A stretch of 42,986 bases of DNA, taken from the NCBI GenBank assembly GCA_964621445.1, contig CAZUNO010000022.1, positions 4,013 through 46,998 of the forward strand. The letters are read 5' to 3'. Position numbers and translations under genes: made by a program. Shown here piece after piece: positions 16,748 through 25,600 of this stretch (the first letter of the stretch is position 1; the number at the start of each line of letters is the position of its first letter). This DNA comes from CAZUNO01 sp964621445 [NCBI: Candidatus Hadarchaeota archaeon]. GTDB lineage: Archaea; CAYQAE01; CAYVLA01. The notes beneath the pieces were generated by a model. That model worked only from the letters and a program-made list of their open reading frames with translations. It made no database searches and had not been told where the DNA came from.

Positions 16748-17389
16748 TCACTCCACCAGCTTCCTGGCAACCCTCACCGCGGCCACCGCATCCTTGGCGT
16801 AGTCGTCCGCCCCCATCTCCATCGCGTACTTCCTGTTGACCGGCCTGCCCCCCAGGAGCACCTTCACCCTGTCCCTGACCCCCCTTTTCTCGAGCTCCCG
16901 GACTATCCCCTCCATGGCCGGCATGGTCGTGGTCAGCAGGGCCGACATGGCCACTATCACATTCTCGTCTCCGGCCTCCTTGACCGCCTCCACGAACCGT
17001 TCCTTATCAACGTCGACCCCTAGATCAACGATATTGAACCCGGCGGAGCGCATCATGGCTATCACCATGTTCTTGCCGATATCGTGGAGGTCGCCCTTAA
17101 CGGTCCCTATGATTAGGGTTCCAGGCGATCCCACCTCCCCGACTTCTATGTGGGGCTTGACTATCTCCATGCATTCCTGCATCACCTGTCCGGAGGCAAT
17201 CAGTTCGGCCTCGAAGTACTCCGAGGACTCGTAAAGCTCCCCGACCCTCTCCATACCCCTGGATAGGCCCTTGAGGATGATGTCCATGGGCGCAACACCC
17301 TTATCCAGTGCCTCTCTCACTAGCTCCTTGCTACCCTTGAAGTCGATGTCCACCACACTTTCTGAAATTCTCTTAAGGATGTCCGCCAT
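16748..17389 (-). CDS. Corrinoid (B12-binding) methyltransferase protein, MtbC/MttC type
   Basis: This 213-residue protein carries a cobamide cofactor for methyl transfer. Residues ~1-85 form the four-helix cap (RGMERVGELYESSEYFEAEL), and residues ~90-213 the B12 domain with GDLHDIGKN, where His102 is the lower cobalt ligand, plus SALLTTTMPAM and LLGGRPVNRKYA. In methanogens it partners with MtbB, MttB, MtaB or MtgB-type methyltransferases, but none is in this window. The ATG at 17389 is preceded by a GGAG-like site and by a TATA-like box at 17425-17432. Its 3' end reaches to 65 bases before the aldolase start. Confidence 0.93.
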   Translation of the reverse strand: MADILKRISESVVDIDFKGSKELVREALDKGVAPMDIILKGLSRGMERVGELYESSEYFEAELIASGQVMQECMEIVKPHIEVGEVGSPGTLIIGTVKGDLHDIGKNMVIAMMRSAGFNIVDLGVDVDKERFVEAVKEAGDENVIVAMSALLTTTMPAMEGIVRELEKRGVRDRVKVLLGGRPVNRKYAMEMGADDYAKDAVAAVRVARKLVE

Positions 17390-17424
17390 GCTGAATCTCC
17401 GTGACCCACCCGACTCCTGAACAT

Positions 17425-17432
17425 CTTAAATC
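17425..17432 (-). promoter_or_regulatory. TATA-like box for corrinoid protein gene
   Basis: The reverse strand reads GATTTAAG, about 36-43 bases before the ATG at 17389. A separate plus-strand box at 17462-17469 serves the divergent GH36 gene, so the 118-base gap holds two back-to-back promoters. Confidence 0.45.
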
Positions 17433-17461
17433 TCTTTCACCCTGACATCCACCTGAAAACA

Positions 17462-17469
17462 CTAAATAC
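17462..17469 (+). promoter_or_regulatory. TATA-like box for the GH36 operon
   Basis: CTAAATAC lies 39-46 bases before the ATG at 17508. It is almost identical to the TTAAATAC box at 5103-5110 before another plus-strand gene. Confidence 0.45.
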
Positions 17470-17507
17470 CACCAGAAAAACCCGGTCCTCCAGAGGATTC
17501 GTTTCAC

Positions 17508-19535
17508 ATGTCCGAAAGGCATGCCATGGGCGAATGTTACCTGGAATGGGATGATGAAGCCATACAGATAGGTACCGGGAGGATGGAGAGGACCTGGGAT
17601 CTGGGGGGCGGCCTGTTGCATCCCTCCTCAATTCGCCGGGTTGATCTCGACCGGGAATGGTACTTCGGTGTATCCTCCGTACCGATTCCATATCCCCCGT
17701 TTCCGGTTGATACGGATCGGGATATCACGGTTTCCTTTCGGGAGGGCAGGATACTCCCCGCGGCCAGGAAATCCCTGGTGGTGAACGTGGAGTCGAGGGG
17801 CCGGTTTTCAAAGCTAGTATACAGGATGATGGCCTTCGAGGGTGCCCCGGGGCTATCGATGCAACTGGAGGCTTTTCCCCGGGGGAAGGGACATCCTGGT
17901 CCTTCTCCTGACCTCACCGGCGATGAAGATCTGCCCTTAATGGACTGCACCGAGGACCTGAACCTGGACCCCAGGCACGTCAGGGTTCGACAGGTAGAGC
18001 TCATGGATCAGACCGATAAGCACGACGAGCTGGTTTTCGAGAGGGAATGGCTTCTACAGCCAAATGAAGAGGACCTAGCTTTGAAAGGGAACCTTTTCGT
18101 GGTGGAGGATGTCATCTCTCAAGCCGGCCTGGTGTTCATGAAACATGCTCCTCTTCCATGGGCCAGGCCGGTCAAGTGTCCCTTCGACCTCAAGGTTCGT
18201 TCCAGGTCGGCTAGCTATCACCCATCGGAGGATGAGGACTCCAGGAGCAAGCACCTGCCCTACCGTTGCCGTTTTTTTGGACATGGGATTCCTCCCCGGG
18301 GTGGAAAGGGCTATTGGTATTCGCTTATCTCCTATGAGGGCGGAGATCCAGGTGTTACCGAGGCCCTGCAGACCTACCAGAGTTACTACCGTGCATATCT
18401 TCCGGGTAGAGATGGTCAATTCCTCAGCAACACCTGGGGGGACAGGTCCAGGGACCGCCGGCTAAATGAGGAGTTCATACTGAAAGAGATAGATGCCGGG
18501 AAGGAATTGGGTGTCGATGTGGTGCAGATAGATGACGGCTGGCAGAGGGGTATAAGCACCAATACCAGTTCCCAGGGGGTATGGCAGGGATTCTGGGATT
18601 TCGATGAGAATTACTGGGATCCGGACCCAGAAAAATTCCCTCGGGGACTGGGACCTCTGTGTGTCGCGGCCCAGGAGAGGGATATGGAGGTTGGACTATG
18701 GTTTGCCCCCGATTCCTTGAACCATTTTGAGGACTGGGAGCGGGATGCTGACAGGGTCCTGGAGATCTATGATGAGTTTGGGATCCGGTTCTTCAAGATC
18801 GATGGGGTAAAGGCCAGGACCAAGGAGGGTGAGAGGAACCTGCATCGCCTGTTCCGAAAGGTGCTCGATGGGTCCAGGGGAAGGGTTTCCTTCGATCTGG
18901 ATGTCACCGCCGAGGTCCGACCGGGATACCTGGGAAGCATTGGAACCGGCCCCGTGTTCGTGGAGAACAGGTACACCGATTACCATCGCTACTGGCCCCA
19001 CCAGACCCTGAGAAATCTATGGAAGCTGTCGCGTTATATCCATCCCTTCAGACTGCGGATGGAGTTCCTGAATAACCAGCGAAATCAGGACCTATATGCT
19101 GACGATCCACTGTCCCCCGCTCAGTACGACCCTGATTACCTTTTCGCGAGCGTGATGTTTTCAAACCCTTTGGGCTGGTTCGAGGTGTCGAACCTGCCGG
19201 AGGATTATTTCCGGGATATTCCGCCCCTGGTCAGTGTATGGAAGGAGAAAAGGGACGAGATCTACACTGGACGGGTATTACCCATAGGTAATCCGCCCGA
19301 TGGGAGGAGCTGGACGGGATTTCTTTCCCTGAACCCTGAAAGGGATTCCGCCCTTCTTCTGGTTTTCCGGGAGCTCTCACCAAGGCCGAAATGGGCCACG
19401 ATGCTAAGGATGCTGCCCCGACCTGATATGGATTGCCGTGTTTTGGCTGGCAATGGCCGTCTTGAGCTGCATGGTAAGCGTCTGGAAGTGATCATGGATA
19501 GCGAGCTCAGCTATTTATTCGCCGAGCTCAAGTAG
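17508..19535 (+). CDS. GH36-like (clan GH-D) alpha-galactosidase-type glycosidase
   Basis: This 675-residue protein has an N-terminal beta-supersandwich (~1-290) and a TIM barrel (~300-590). The barrel shows VVQIDDGWQ at about residue 337-345 and RFFKIDGVKA at about 428-437, whose K-x-D aspartate (about 431) is the clan D nucleophile. SFDLDVTAEVRPGYLG near 461 probably spans the region of the second catalytic acid, although the usual GH36 acid/base signature is not obvious. The C-terminal beta domain ends at LSYLFAELK. Family activities include alpha-galactosidase, alpha-N-acetylgalactosaminidase and raffinose synthases. No signal peptide is seen. It leads a plus-strand run of five genes. Confidence 0.85.
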   Translation: MSERHAMGECYLEWDDEAIQIGTGRMERTWDLGGGLLHPSSIRRVDLDREWYFGVSSVPIPYPPFPVDTDRDITVSFREGRILPAARKSLVVNVESRGRFSKLVYRMMAFEGAPGLSMQLEAFPRGKGHPGPSPDLTGDEDLPLMDCTEDLNLDPRHVRVRQVELMDQTDKHDELVFEREWLLQPNEEDLALKGNLFVVEDVISQAGLVFMKHAPLPWARPVKCPFDLKVRSRSASYHPSEDEDSRSKHLPYRCRFFGHGIPPRGGKGYWYSLISYEGGDPGVTEALQTYQSYYRAYLPGRDGQFLSNTWGDRSRDRRLNEEFILKEIDAGKELGVDVVQIDDGWQRGISTNTSSQGVWQGFWDFDENYWDPDPEKFPRGLGPLCVAAQERDMEVGLWFAPDSLNHFEDWERDADRVLEIYDEFGIRFFKIDGVKARTKEGERNLHRLFRKVLDGSRGRVSFDLDVTAEVRPGYLGSIGTGPVFVENRYTDYHRYWPHQTLRNLWKLSRYIHPFRLRMEFLNNQRNQDLYADDPLSPAQYDPDYLFASVMFSNPLGWFEVSNLPEDYFRDIPPLVSVWKEKRDEIYTGRVLPIGNPPDGRSWTGFLSLNPERDSALLLVFRELSPRPKWATMLRMLPRPDMDCRVLAGNGRLELHGKRLEVIMDSELSYLFAELK

Positions 19536-19559
19536 CAGGATAAAGGTCCGGATGGATGA

Positions 19560-20108
19560 ATGGTCAAGGCCGGAAGAATACTGGACAGGTTTAGGGCCAA
19601 GGACGGCCGGGAGGTAGTGCTGAGATACCCGGCCTTTGAGGATGTCGATGACTACCTGGAACTCATAAACTCCCTGGCCGACGAGGACGCTCCCATTCTC
19701 CACACCAAGAGGCTTGAAAGGGATGAGGAGGTTCAATGGCTGGGGAAGGCGCTGATAGACCTGGAGAAGGGGAAGCGGGTCATGATCTGTGCCGAGGTGG
19801 AGGGCAAGGTGGTGGCAAACTGCGACCTGACCAGGAGAAGCGGGGCAAGGAGCCACACGGGTGAAGTTGGAATCGTGGTGAGACGGGGGTTCCGGGACCT
19901 CGGAATTGGGACTACCTTGCTGCGCCTGCTGGCGGATCAGGCCAGGGAGATGGGAGTGGAGCTATTGGTCCTGGGCGTTTTTGCGGGTAACGAGCGTGCC
20001 CGGCACGTCTATGAGAAGGTTGGATTCAGGGAGGTTGGCTGCATCCCACGGGAGTTTCTAAAGAACGGGAAGTACATCGATCACGTGAGAATGGTCCTTG
20101 AAATCTGA
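19560..20108 (+). CDS. GNAT-family N-acetyltransferase
   Basis: This 182-residue GCN5-related acetyltransferase has motif A at VRRGFRDLGIGTTLLRLL (acetyl-CoA pyrophosphate loop R/Q-x-x-G-x-G), preceded by a TGEVGIVV strand and followed by GVFAGNERARHVYEKVGF (motif B). Motif order and spacing resemble RimJ/RimL-like or amino-sugar N-acetyltransferases; the substrate is unknown. It starts 24 bases after the GH36 stop and is followed 52 bases later by the next glycosidase. Its place among glycosidases makes an amino-sugar or aminoglycan substrate plausible (inference). Confidence 0.88.
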   Translation: MVKAGRILDRFRAKDGREVVLRYPAFEDVDDYLELINSLADEDAPILHTKRLERDEEVQWLGKALIDLEKGKRVMICAEVEGKVVANCDLTRRSGARSHTGEVGIVVRRGFRDLGIGTTLLRLLADQAREMGVELLVLGVFAGNERARHVYEKVGFREVGCIPREFLKNGKYIDHVRMVLEI

Positions 20109-20160
20109 GCCACGCGTTACCTTTATGTGGAGTGAGGTTTCGAGGATTCCGGTTGATTGA

Positions 20161-22662
20161 TTGACCTGCGAAGATGAATCTGCTGGACCGTTCGTGTCCG
20201 GAGTTCGGAGTCTGATCGTGGTTACATCCCGAGAACCGGGGATACACGAGTGCAGTGCCCTTGACATGCTGAAAAGCAGGCTGGAAAGGCGAAGCTCCCT
20301 TGACATCTCCGTCATTTCGGAAGGAGAGGAAGATATCGACGACCAGATTGACCAGGCGGATCTGGCCCTGGTTATGGGCATTCCGGACCGTCACCGGCTC
20401 CTCGATACCCTAATCCATGATCTCGACATGGATCTCCCCCGTATTCCAGGACCCGGAGATATGCATCCGGAGGGATTCAGCCTCAGAACGGGGGAGTTGG
20501 AGGGAAATCTATTCGCGGTACTCCCAGGAGTAGACGGGATGGGGATAGTATACGGAATTGGTGCCCTCCTGAGGGCCATAAACTACCTTCCCGGGGAGGT
20601 GGAGGTGGATAACCTGGACCTGGTGGAGCAACCGGCATTCAGGGTTCGGGGCGGTGGATCAACGGCCGTGGGGCCTGGCAGCAGGGCCAAGGAGAGGGGG
20701 AACATGCGGTCCCAGACTGAAGAGGAGAAGAGAAGAGGTCTCGAGGACCTGATACTGCTTGGAGGAAACGTATTCCGAGGCCAGGATCCGGCAAGGGATC
20801 TGGGCCTGGCAAAATTCTCTGGTTCGGCCATAAACTCCCTGGGCGAGGATTTTCCCGAGGTGTGGGCGGCAACTCCCTCTAATTCCCTGCACATCAAGGT
20901 CTGCAAGTACTACTACGATAGGTTCATATGCCCCTCGGTACCGGAGGCAAGAGAGGCACTTCTATCCCAATACGAGGCACGATTCAGGGAGGAGGATCCG
21001 GGGGAGTACTACTCCATGTCATCCGGAGACGTGGCTGGTTGTACCTGCGAGAAATGCATGCCATGGGGAGCAACCTTCGTCAGACTGGCGCATGACATAG
21101 CGGATATTTTACACCGCTATCATCCGGGGACCAAGGTCATCCTGACCATGCAGAACCTCACCGCCGAGGGAGGCAGGGCCGTCCTGGACTATGTTAAAGG
21201 GGAGGATAACCAGTGGTTCCACGGGATTCGATATTCTCCCGGCGGAAATGAGATGACCACCTATAACCGGGGAGATATCAATCCCAGGTGGTTCAAGTAC
21301 CAGGGATTTGGGAAGACCAGCAACTACCTGAAACACGTCCATCACGCATTGCCCGGGGATAAACCAGTATACCTATTCAGCGACATCACTCACTGGATCA
21401 GATCACAGTACGGCGTGGAGCGTCCCGACGTTTCATTGGCGGTTATCTACAACCGCCGTGCCTGGAATGCCCGTCCCCGAAGGTACCACGAGATTGCGAG
21501 GGATGTGTTCCACTACGGCATTGGTGAGGTCTTCTACAGCGAGGGAATGCACGATGACTTCAACAAGTGGCTTTGGTATAGGATGCTATGGGATCCCCAT
21601 CTCTCTTTCGAGGAGATAACCAGGGAGTACTGCAGGTACTGGTTTGGGCCCGAGGCCGCGGAGACCATGTCCAGGGTGATCTTCCTCATGGAGAGTACGC
21701 TGGAGAGGCCGGTGCTGGGGAATGGGGCGATTGCGGAGGCTGTTGACCTTCTCAGGAAGGCCAGGGCAAAGATACCCGAGAATCTCATGCAGAACGACTA
21801 CCGGTGGAGGATAATCACCCAGAAAGCACTCCTGGACAGGTATATTCAGCTTAAACTGGAGAGGGGCGAGGAGCTGAAGAGAAAGGCGTCCCGGGCACTG
21901 GAGGATCCTGACAATGGTCCCCAGAAGAGTCTGAGAGAGGCGCTCTCCATACTCGGGGAGTCCCTCCGGACTCCCGAGATGGAAGGGATAATGGAGGAGG
22001 TGGCCGAGCTTGGTGAGGAATCCAACTCCATGATCGGGTACAGGGAGCCTTCTTATTTCGACCTAGATGAATTCGATATAACGGAGATCGGTTGGTGGAA
22101 GGAGGTCCTTAGTGAGGCGGTGTCAAGCGGGGATGAGGGGAGGATGAGAAATGCTGCCATGATGGTCGTTAACTACGACGATCCTGGCAAGGGCGGCTTA
22201 CACGAGGAGCTGGGCTGGTTGGACGAGCCCGAGAACCTGGTCCGGAGGGAGACCATACTCGGGTACTTCCCGTTCAAGGGCCCGGCCCGGCGATCCAACT
22301 TTTCCCTCGCCTATTCCTGGAGAAAGCCCGACTGCAAGCTGGCCTTCAGATACCCGGACCTGGAGGCCGGAGCGAGGTACGTGGTGAGGATCTGCACCGG
22401 TTTCCACTGCGATGATCTTGAGGGACTGATGCCCAAGGAATGCCCACAGGTTCTCGAGGTGAACGGTGAGATCGTCGGGGAGGAGTTTCCCTTCACCCTA
22501 GGCCGGATAGGGCTTTACGAGTTCGAAATCCCCAGCTCCTTGACCGAAGGCGGGGAGATGGAACTGGTAATCCGCTCGGCTTCCCATGATTTTCCGGTAG
22601 TTGGGGCCTCTGAGATATGGGTCATGAAAAAAGAAGAGATGACTTGGACCGTGGAGGACTAG
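20161..22662 (+). CDS. DUF4838/GH20-like large glycoside hydrolase
   Basis: This 833-residue protein has three parts. Residues ~15-145 form a GH20b/glucuronidase-like alpha/beta domain (GELEGNLFAVLPGVDGMGIV). The central TIM-like region (~150-500) has YYSMSSGDVAGCTCEKCMPW, where Cys294, Cys296 and Cys299 match the short Cys motif of DUF4838 proteins, and later HYGIGEVFYSEGMHDDF and EITREYCRYWFGPEAAETM. Helical sequence then leads to a C-terminal beta domain (~700-833, CPQVLEVNGEIVGEEFPFTL). DUF4838 proteins are related to alpha-glucuronidases and GH20/GH67 enzymes but mostly uncharacterised. The start is TTG at 20161, with no in-frame ATG nearby. It is a distant relative of the protein at 5893. 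Confidence 0.75.
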   Translation: MTCEDESAGPFVSGVRSLIVVTSREPGIHECSALDMLKSRLERRSSLDISVISEGEEDIDDQIDQADLALVMGIPDRHRLLDTLIHDLDMDLPRIPGPGDMHPEGFSLRTGELEGNLFAVLPGVDGMGIVYGIGALLRAINYLPGEVEVDNLDLVEQPAFRVRGGGSTAVGPGSRAKERGNMRSQTEEEKRRGLEDLILLGGNVFRGQDPARDLGLAKFSGSAINSLGEDFPEVWAATPSNSLHIKVCKYYYDRFICPSVPEAREALLSQYEARFREEDPGEYYSMSSGDVAGCTCEKCMPWGATFVRLAHDIADILHRYHPGTKVILTMQNLTAEGGRAVLDYVKGEDNQWFHGIRYSPGGNEMTTYNRGDINPRWFKYQGFGKTSNYLKHVHHALPGDKPVYLFSDITHWIRSQYGVERPDVSLAVIYNRRAWNARPRRYHEIARDVFHYGIGEVFYSEGMHDDFNKWLWYRMLWDPHLSFEEITREYCRYWFGPEAAETMSRVIFLMESTLERPVLGNGAIAEAVDLLRKARAKIPENLMQNDYRWRIITQKALLDRYIQLKLERGEELKRKASRALEDPDNGPQKSLREALSILGESLRTPEMEGIMEEVAELGEESNSMIGYREPSYFDLDEFDITEIGWWKEVLSEAVSSGDEGRMRNAAMMVVNYDDPGKGGLHEELGWLDEPENLVRRETILGYFPFKGPARRSNFSLAYSWRKPDCKLAFRYPDLEAGARYVVRICTGFHCDDLEGLMPKECPQVLEVNGEIVGEEFPFTLGRIGLYEFEIPSSLTEGGEMELVIRSASHDFPVVGASEIWVMKKEEMTWTVED

Positions 22663-22687
22663 ATGGGATCTACTGGGTGACCTGGTC

Positions 22688-23509
22688 TTGAAGATTAGCT
22701 GCCTCCCTCACGGGTGCCTTGGAGAGGGAGGGCTTGAACTGGTTGAGTGGTTCAGGAAGGCCTCGGAGTGGGGGCTGGACGGGGTGGAGGTCATGGACCG
22801 TTGGGTAATGGAGGGGTTGATGGGCCCCACCAACCATGGGCTCATGGAGAGCATCGAGGGGGAACTGGACCGTTTGGGTCTGGAGGTCTCAGCGGTCATC
22901 AACCACGGGCCTTACGTCTGGGAGTCGGACGAGCCGAACTCCCTGGAAATGAGGAAGGCCCGTTTCTTTTTGAGATGGGCTTGTAGACTGGATGCCGATA
23001 TCCTTAGGGTCACCACCGGGGTAAGGGAAGCTTCGGAGATAGCTGATGTAAGAGCAAGGTCGGTTTTTGGAGGGTATATACGTGAGCTGTTACCGCTTGC
23101 CAGGGACCGGGGGATTCGGATAGCGCTAGAGGAGCACCCGGGGTTCGCGGGAACGGTGAAAAAGTTGGGGCCCATTCTCCGTGATATCCCGGATCCCAAT
23201 TTCGGTCTTGCCTTCGATACCAAGAATACCATGAGGGAGGGGGAGGACCCCTTGGTGATCCTGGACCGGGAGGACGTTCTAGACAGGGTCATATACACCC
23301 ATATCGATAACTACTTCCCAGGTAATAGAGGCTGGAATCGATCGGTGACCCTTGACCAGGGATGGGTGGACATAGCGGCTCTGGTGGAGGGGCTACATGG
23401 CCATGGTTACGACGGCTGGCTGAGCGTGGAGTACGGAGGTAATGACCTGGAACAGGTTCATTATTCCATCGAATGGCTTCGATCAATCTGGCAGGATCTA
23501 GAAGGGTGA
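22688..23509 (+). CDS. Sugar phosphate isomerase/epimerase-like TIM barrel
   Basis: This 273-residue protein belongs to the AP-endonuclease-2/xylose-isomerase-like fold. Metal-ligand-type motifs are GVEVMDRW, IALEEHPGF (Glu), FGLAFDTKNTM (Asp), VIYTHIDNYF (His, Asp) and WLSVEYGG (Glu), spaced as in sugar isomerases and epimerases such as IolE, hydroxypyruvate isomerase and tagatose epimerase. The start is TTG at 22688, 25 bases after the previous gene. It is followed by the debranching-like gene six bases later, so it is clearly within the same transcription unit and probably isomerises a sugar released by the neighbouring glycosidases (inference). Confidence 0.88.
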   Translation: MKISCLPHGCLGEGGLELVEWFRKASEWGLDGVEVMDRWVMEGLMGPTNHGLMESIEGELDRLGLEVSAVINHGPYVWESDEPNSLEMRKARFFLRWACRLDADILRVTTGVREASEIADVRARSVFGGYIRELLPLARDRGIRIALEEHPGFAGTVKKLGPILRDIPDPNFGLAFDTKNTMREGEDPLVILDREDVLDRVIYTHIDNYFPGNRGWNRSVTLDQGWVDIAALVEGLHGHGYDGWLSVEYGGNDLEQVHYSIEWLRSIWQDLEG

Positions 23510-23515
23510 GGGATA

Positions 23516-25510
23516 TTGCCTAAAGTGGACCTAGGAAAGGAGATGATGTGGACCGTACCGGGCAGGGAGGACCCGGACTGGGGCTTCGCCAGGAACCGGC
23601 AAGTGATGCTCCGGGCATCCAGAGGGGAGTTCTCGGCCTCATCGTTCTCAACCTCCCTGGATGTCCAGGGCCGGCTTTTCGTGGGGGGCAACCGGGACTT
23701 TGGGTGGCAGGGTCTGACCATTGGCCCCCTGGGCAGATCGAGCTATCGGATTTTGGATGGCATTTATTTCTCGGTTGGCCAGGTGTTGGAACCTTTAGAT
23801 GTGAAGGTGGCCCCCAGAAGGGCAATCTACCGTTACAGGGATGGGGACGGAGACCCGGTTCGGATGGTTCTGGATCTGGAGGGTCAGCCCGGAAGGGTTG
23901 TGTTGCGTTCCGATGTGGGGAGGGCTTGTTGGTTCATGGCTCTCATGGATGTCAGGGAGTTGGATACGGGCCGGAAAATACCAACCGATCAACATAATTT
24001 GAAGGGGGAGCTGGTCTTGAGGGGAGAATTTCCCCTTTTGACAAGGGTCTCGGGTTTCGATGAGATACTGTCATCCGGTTTGAGTTTCCAGTGGGATTAT
24101 AAGCTGGATGATGGATTCCGTCGCCGTAATGACGGCGCGGTGGTTTTTCAGGATGAAAGGAGAACGATTGAGGGCATTGTTTTCCATTCTCGGCGAGGAC
24201 TTGTGGAGATAGAGGTGGAGATGCCCACCGAGAGCTCCCTTGCAGCCCCGGATTTAATTACTAGAAAGATATTCGGCAAAAGCAAGATTTCCCGTGCCCT
24301 GCGTCTGAGGCTTGCCAACCTAACCAGCTTTGATCTCTTTACCAGGGAGGGATGGATGCCGGAGGCCGGGGCCTGGTGGTTTAGAATGCCCTGGATTCGG
24401 GATACCCTGGAGGGGATTAGATGGAATCTCAAAACCTATATCCGCATTCTGGGGTGGAGGAAAAGACTGGCGAAAACGGTTAAGGGCCTTTTGGATGTCG
24501 CCCGACGGGAAAGAGGGCTGCCCATAATTCTCGATGGCGGCAAGTCCTTCACCAGCGATGGATTTCCCCAGCTGCTAAATGTGGGCTGCATGTTGGCCTC
24601 CATTACCGGGGACCGGGAGCTGTTGAGGGATGTCCTGGCAACGACAGACTGGATGGGTTCGAGACTTCTCCAGGGAAGGACCGTGTCCGGCTCCCTTCTC
24701 CGGGAGTCGGTGATATGTAGCCCGGCAAATTCGTCCTGGATAGACTCCGTGGTAGAGGTTGATGGGAAGAGATGGCCAACCAGGCTTCCCGGGGAGTGGA
24801 GGGGGGAGGGCATCGATCCTTTCAATCCCCATTACGGCCTAGTTGAGGTAAACGCCATGTATATCGAAGCACTCAATCGGATTGAAATTTATTGTGGCCG
24901 AATGAACCTGGAGGTTAGCCCCGAGATTCGGGATTTGAGGGAAATGCTGGAGGAGGGGTTCATGGAGCACTTCCACCACGAAGGATCGGTACCCGCATTA
25001 ACAACCAGCCCGGTATATGATCTCAGGGACCCGATGTGCAGCTCGGCGGGGGTTATTGCCCTGTCGGTATTGGCCGGCCATCTCTACACCAGGGGACGGA
25101 TTGAAGATTTCTGGAAACCAATTTCGGAACGGCTTCTGGTCCATAGGGAAATCAGGGAGCTGGGAACCGGCTCCGAGCCCTTCGGCTTGCTGGTGCGTGA
25201 CATGGAAAGAAGCCCTTACCTTGGGGATGGGGAATATCACGGGGCGGTGATATGGCCCAGAGACACCCCCTACCTGATAGGTTTGATGGAGAAGATGGGA
25301 ATGGAGGTGACCGGGTTGTTGTTGAATAATCTGGATCATTCCATATCCGAGGGGGCGATCGGCTTCGGGTCCGAGCTGTTCAGCCTGCCTGTGGGCGGAA
25401 ACCCCTGTCCCACATCCTCGAGTGAAAACCCAGTCCCCGTGAAGAACCCAGCCCAGTACTGGAGCCACTGGTGTGATCCTTTTCTAGGTCATTTCGATGA
25501 GTTGGAATAG
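23516..25510 (+). CDS. Glycogen-debranching-like (alpha/alpha)6 glucosidase
   Basis: This 664-residue protein has an N-terminal beta domain (~1-255) and an (alpha/alpha)6-barrel-like C-terminal region. The barrel region shows WFRMPWIRDTLEG, GRTVSGSLL, SWIDSVV with a later TRLPGEW, VEVNAMYIEALNRIE near residue 443, and HGAVIWPRDTPYLIGLM. These resemble amylo-alpha-1,6-glucosidase (GDE C-terminal, GH133) signatures, where Asp and Glu in the WxD and VEINAL boxes are catalytic. Other six-hairpin families (GH63, GH15-like) remain possible. The start is TTG at 23516 with GGTGAGG upstream. It ends the five-gene run, followed by a T-rich stretch. Confidence 0.8.
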   Translation: MPKVDLGKEMMWTVPGREDPDWGFARNRQVMLRASRGEFSASSFSTSLDVQGRLFVGGNRDFGWQGLTIGPLGRSSYRILDGIYFSVGQVLEPLDVKVAPRRAIYRYRDGDGDPVRMVLDLEGQPGRVVLRSDVGRACWFMALMDVRELDTGRKIPTDQHNLKGELVLRGEFPLLTRVSGFDEILSSGLSFQWDYKLDDGFRRRNDGAVVFQDERRTIEGIVFHSRRGLVEIEVEMPTESSLAAPDLITRKIFGKSKISRALRLRLANLTSFDLFTREGWMPEAGAWWFRMPWIRDTLEGIRWNLKTYIRILGWRKRLAKTVKGLLDVARRERGLPIILDGGKSFTSDGFPQLLNVGCMLASITGDRELLRDVLATTDWMGSRLLQGRTVSGSLLRESVICSPANSSWIDSVVEVDGKRWPTRLPGEWRGEGIDPFNPHYGLVEVNAMYIEALNRIEIYCGRMNLEVSPEIRDLREMLEEGFMEHFHHEGSVPALTTSPVYDLRDPMCSSAGVIALSVLAGHLYTRGRIEDFWKPISERLLVHREIRELGTGSEPFGLLVRDMERSPYLGDGEYHGAVIWPRDTPYLIGLMEKMGMEVTGLLLNNLDHSISEGAIGFGSELFSLPVGGNPCPTSSSENPVPVKNPAQYWSHWCDPFLGHFDELE

Positions 25511-25519
25511 CTTTGATTG

Positions 25520-25530
25520 CTTTTTCTTCC
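25520..25530 (+). terminator. T-rich terminator-like stretch
   Basis: CTTTTTCTTCC directly follows the stop at 25510, and archaeal RNA polymerase often terminates at such T-tracts without a hairpin. It separates the five-gene run from the next promoter at 25541-25553. Confidence 0.4.
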
Positions 25531-25540
25531 GTGTTTCGCG

Positions 25541-25553
25541 ATATAATATTATA
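25541..25553 (+). promoter_or_regulatory. TATA-like box for the alpha-glucan operon
   Basis: ATATAATATTATA is the strongest AT-rich block in this part of the window. It lies about 50-60 bases before the ATG at 25601 and implies a leader of about 25-30 bases containing the GAGGTCG ribosome site. Confidence 0.5.
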
Positions 25554-25600
25554 GGGCCGACTCTAAAGCGGTGCACAATGAAATTTTCGAGGTCGCTTCC

